This document shows, in pieces, positions 62,401 to 64,000 of a DNA stretch of 64,000 nt (positions are counted from its first letter, which is position 1; each line of letters begins with the position of its first letter). The position numbers and the translations under genes were made by a program. The notes below the pieces were generated by a model that worked only from the letters and a program-made list of their open reading frames with translations, was not told the DNA's origin and ran no database searches. Origin of the DNA: an uncultured Christensenella sp. (GTDB lineage: Bacteria > Bacillota > Clostridia > Christensenellales > UBA3700); the NCBI GenBank assembly GCA_949284695.1, contig CASDWJ010000029.1, forward strand, positions 89,076 through 153,075. Reading direction: 5' to 3'.

Positions 62401-64000
62401 ACGTCGGATGCAAACTTGACGAATACCGCCGCGTTTTCCATTCCTTCGGGTATCAGCATGCTTGCTCCTGTCCCCGAAACGACCGTGGAGTCGAACTCGT
62501 ATCTGGTCCACTGCACGCCGTCGGGAGGGGTCTCGACGTCATCGGCGAGCGTGGTATTGTTGTCGATATAATACCATACGCTGAGTCCCGCTCCTCCGAA
62601 ATAAGGAAGAAAATCCAGTCCGAGTTTGCTGAACGATCTGCCGGAACCTTTTCTGAAACTGTAGGTTACGGAAAACTCTTTGCCGCCAGTAACCGTTCCG
62701 AACGTAATGGGCGTCGTATCTATATTAACAAACTCTCCGCCGTTGAGCGAATGCGTAGCGGAATTGCCCAGCGCGTCGCTGACCGATATCTGGACCGTGC
62801 GCGCGCCCGCTAAGAGCATGAAGATCTCCGCATTGCCGTTGCCGTCTGCAACCGTCACGTAGTTGTCCTCGTTCATGTTGCCGTAGCTTCCGCCGACGAC
62901 CGCTTCCATAACGCCAACCGTGTCAGCGCTTATGCCGCTGCGGTTTTCGTCGCTGACTTCGGCGACGACGATCATCTCCTCGTTATACCATCTGCCCGAC
63001 AATACTTCTGCATTATCGAGAGCGGTATAATTTTCCGGATTCTGCGCGATAAGCTGCTGGATTTCGTCGATCCCCGCCCCGTTGAACTGATCTGCGGGAT
63101 AATATTTCTCGGATGAGAGCACGGGGGTCGCGTTGTCTATTCTTATCGTTGCCGTTTTATTCTGAGTTGCCGCTTTTGTCGTATCTGCGACCTCGACGTA
63201 TGTGACGCCGTCAGGTTTGAGCACGTATGCCTTGACGTTGTAGATCGTCCTGCCGTTTCTCGGGGTCGTCGTCGTCTCGGTGATACTGAAGTTGTTGGTG
63301 CCCGTCAGATTGAGAGGAATGATCTCTGTCGTCGCTCCGCCCTGATAGGAGTAAGCGTCGATGATCGTCGTATTCCAGTTGGTGGAATTGTTGGCAGAGA
63401 ACGTGACGGGGATCGTCGCGCTCTTGGTCCAGCCCGACACCGTATAATCCAGCGACAACGTCGCGTTGGTGATTATTACGGTAGAATTGATGCCCTTGTT
63501 GACCGCGAGCGTTCTCTGCGTCGCGTCGTAATACGCATATCCGTCATTCTCCTCGCCGTCGATGATAGCGCAAGGCTGGATGTAATAAGTATCGGGATAT
63601 ACCGTCTCGCTCTGTGCGATAGAGCCAACCTTCGCGCCCGAATACTTCCAGGTGTAACAGCTGTCGGACGGAGTGACTACTCCTCCCACTCCGGTAAGTT
63701 CGAGAGTGGGCATCATATCCGAAATCGTCTGACCGTTGTATTGTCTTGTCGTGCTGATCGCTCTCTTTATCGAGTAATCGTACGTCGCGCCGAATTTGAC
63801 GACGTATGTGCCCTTCGCCATGGTCGAAGCGTAATATTGCACGAAAGATCCCATCTTATCCGTCGGTTTGTTGACGTTGCTGGTTATCTCCGTTTCCGGA
63901 TTTATGCCCGAGCCTATCGCATAGATATCCGTACCCCATATCATACAACCCTGGAAAGAGCTGTCGTACGTGGGACGGTACCCGTTGGGATAAGCCGATC
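59442..64000 (-). CDS. Giant surface protein, MBG-type repeats, Ca-binding-like tail (5' end beyond window)
   Basis: At least 1518 codons; the frame stays open through the right edge without a clear start (reading on upstream of the first internal ATG at 63944 gives SAYPNGYRPTYDSSFQGC), so the N-terminus is missing. The visible part is strand-rich with MBG/Ig-like repeats (VTVSKADTVISGVTAQTKTY and VPDKTVQYNDGG near the middle). Near the C-terminus lies a tandem DKNGDGICDKCG / DENGDGKCDLCG pair, Asp/Asn loops with CxxC like dockerin or EF-hand loops, then a membrane segment (IVVIVVVAVCAVAIIAAVAG) and a basic tail RKSKKKNNRYN. Extracellular, membrane-anchored. The 52753-59367 gene starts 74 bp downstream in the same transcription unit. 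Confidence 0.87.
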   Translation of the reverse strand, partial: SAYPNGYRPTYDSSFQGCMIWGTDIYAIGSGINPETEITSNVNKPTDKMGSFVQYYASTMAKGTYVVKFGATYDYSIKRAISTTRQYNGQTISDMMPTLELTGVGGVVTPSDSCYTWKYSGAKVGSIAQSETVYPDTYYIQPCAIIDGEENDGYAYYDATQRTLAVNKGINSTVIITNATLSLDYTVSGWTKSATIPVTFSANNSTNWNTTIIDAYSYQGGATTEIIPLNLTGTNNFSITETTTTPRNGRTIYNVKAYVLKPDGVTYVEVADTTKAATQNKTATIRIDNATPVLSSEKYYPADQFNGAGIDEIQQLIAQNPENYTALDNAEVLSGRWYNEEMIVVAEVSDENRSGISADTVGVMEAVVGGSYGNMNEDNYVTVADGNGNAEIFMLLAGARTVQISVSDALGNSATHSLNGGEFVNIDTTPITFGTVTGGKEFSVTYSFRKGSGRSFSKLGLDFLPYFGGAGLSVWYYIDNNTTLADDVETPPDGVQWTRYEFDSTVVSGTGASMLIPEGMENAAVFVKFASDVEGYDVADPVVIRLVSSHPYSKFTVDLNGANITINAQYVTVSKASTGESYNLAELVSGIDGVSLSEFFSKTYDGTNGAGKYSPDGVNYYDDITFSYTISDDVKPEKGQFWSGWFYANTEENNFRTSWLRFVTEYTQTDSGECYINLSVTTSDVSPIEMSIAVSYDGTFAEDEQKTLAIPTTINRLNMAFDISQIFSEGQDIVMSNGSYNVGASGEVTFSWTYGNVFDGMVATIKNDESGGTMSFRFKSSGKSGETYMNVGGVYSAYVDAIKIDSPAYVMDDFAELVKSGDSYIGNAGANYTVSISGSIPITVSAREVRLTFALDGAKQYSFNIPYDAAEHVVTAEYTDVDGNVVYAAVTWKNANGSDITLTSIKDIGTYTAVARITDLNYTLVEDGQYQQTFSILATYLDVRVPDKTVQYNDGGAVKYIPDLDEKYADEIRNNVVFTVTYYEKLGTGSLKVLTNADGTPVDHVTEVGEYYVTVVFDPTRAENAQVEELTKFARKEYTRAESGTQGSNEQYISFTVSKADTVISGVTAQTKTYNKMLQWIDWSDAKVQSASTKKDLSASVRPQYWDENSESYVDFDASSNNGKYLDVGQYSYRLVYDGDANYNPITLDLTMTIEAATITGVVFGGAISGETVIGISHVYDGNKYKLEADITGSNLVGEEDVVIEYGRGLLYYKTAPEYTNVGRNEVRLRISCPNYVTYEASAYVIITTAPYPDKDNPITFDNGRDVEVVYNGEEQSVAYTLNKDKFSQITVYGELKATNVGVYDGEIQVVIPNYESKTYEVTLTITAPKVTSVDVSVIEDIVNNEGLTSDTDLMRLEATFEGVGGKTEQAELVFTNSEGVIVTPDAYGSLPAGEYTVTFSSDNYDLSEVKSYNLTLAQGTGNRVCDHEDKNGDGICDKCGQSMYVDENCPHVDENGDGKCDLCGASIGNVTQPKDSPDIVVIVVVAVCAVAIIAAVAGVIIAAVRKSKKKNNRYNII

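Noticed and set aside
52753..64000. LPXTG cell-wall anchors in the giant proteins
   Set aside because: Both C-termini end in a membrane segment and Lys/Arg tail without an LPXTG motif.

Overview
The window looks like chromosome of an uncultured anaerobic, low-to-mid GC Bacillota (Clostridia; a gut Christensenellales-type lineage is my guess). This rests on rubrerythrins and a rubredoxin-flavin reductase, bifunctional AdhE with apparent Rex boxes, a GlgC/GlgD pair, BspA-type leucine-rich repeat proteins, lipoproteins, very large MBG-repeat surface proteins, and many textbook sigma-A promoters (TTGACA-17-TATAAT). No rRNA, tRNA, CRISPR array, prophage or intact transposase was recognised.

Layout. 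1-4.8 kb: a HAD phosphatase cut by the left edge, two DtxR-family regulators (one with a pair of dyad operators), a gene remnant, rubrerythrin plus flavin reductase-rubredoxin, and an AEC transporter. 4.9-10.4 kb: an accessory region with two paralogous membrane proteins (one AT-rich; one with zinc ribbons and a BspA LRR domain), an XRE regulator between them, and a nine-copy ~71-bp tandem repeat ending in an inverted copy. 10.4-17.1 kb: a phosphoesterase, fba, and a housekeeping operon plsY-ychF-argS-M29 aminopeptidase. 17.3-21.3 kb: two related lipoproteins around a TetR/radical-SAM pair. 21.5-26.2 kb: adhE, then apbE and a NusG-II protein. 26.3-29.1 kb: a DUF1846 protein and perR-reverse rubrerythrin. 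29.2-39.8 kb: a glycogen operon transcribed leftward, glgB-glgC-glgD-glgA-glgP-GH13. 39.9-47.2 kb: a Gfo/Idh/MocA oxidoreductase, ABC-F ATPase, Rsm22-like methyltransferase, ClC transporter, small membrane protein and gap. 47.4-52 kb: a BspA-LRR protein and two overlapping flavoprotein genes. 52.2-64 kb: a surface locus with a lipoprotein and two giant repeat proteins, the second running off the right edge.

Together the genes describe a fermenter that stores glycogen, mobilises it by phosphorolysis, runs glycolysis (fba, gap), disposes of reductant through AdhE, and protects itself from peroxide and oxygen with rubrerythrin systems. The least expected signals are a set of promoters placed so that transcription should begin at the start codon (leaderless mRNAs), the repeat array, and the pair of membrane proteins with unlike C-termini and unlike base composition. 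All gene assignments come from reading the sequence; no database search was run.
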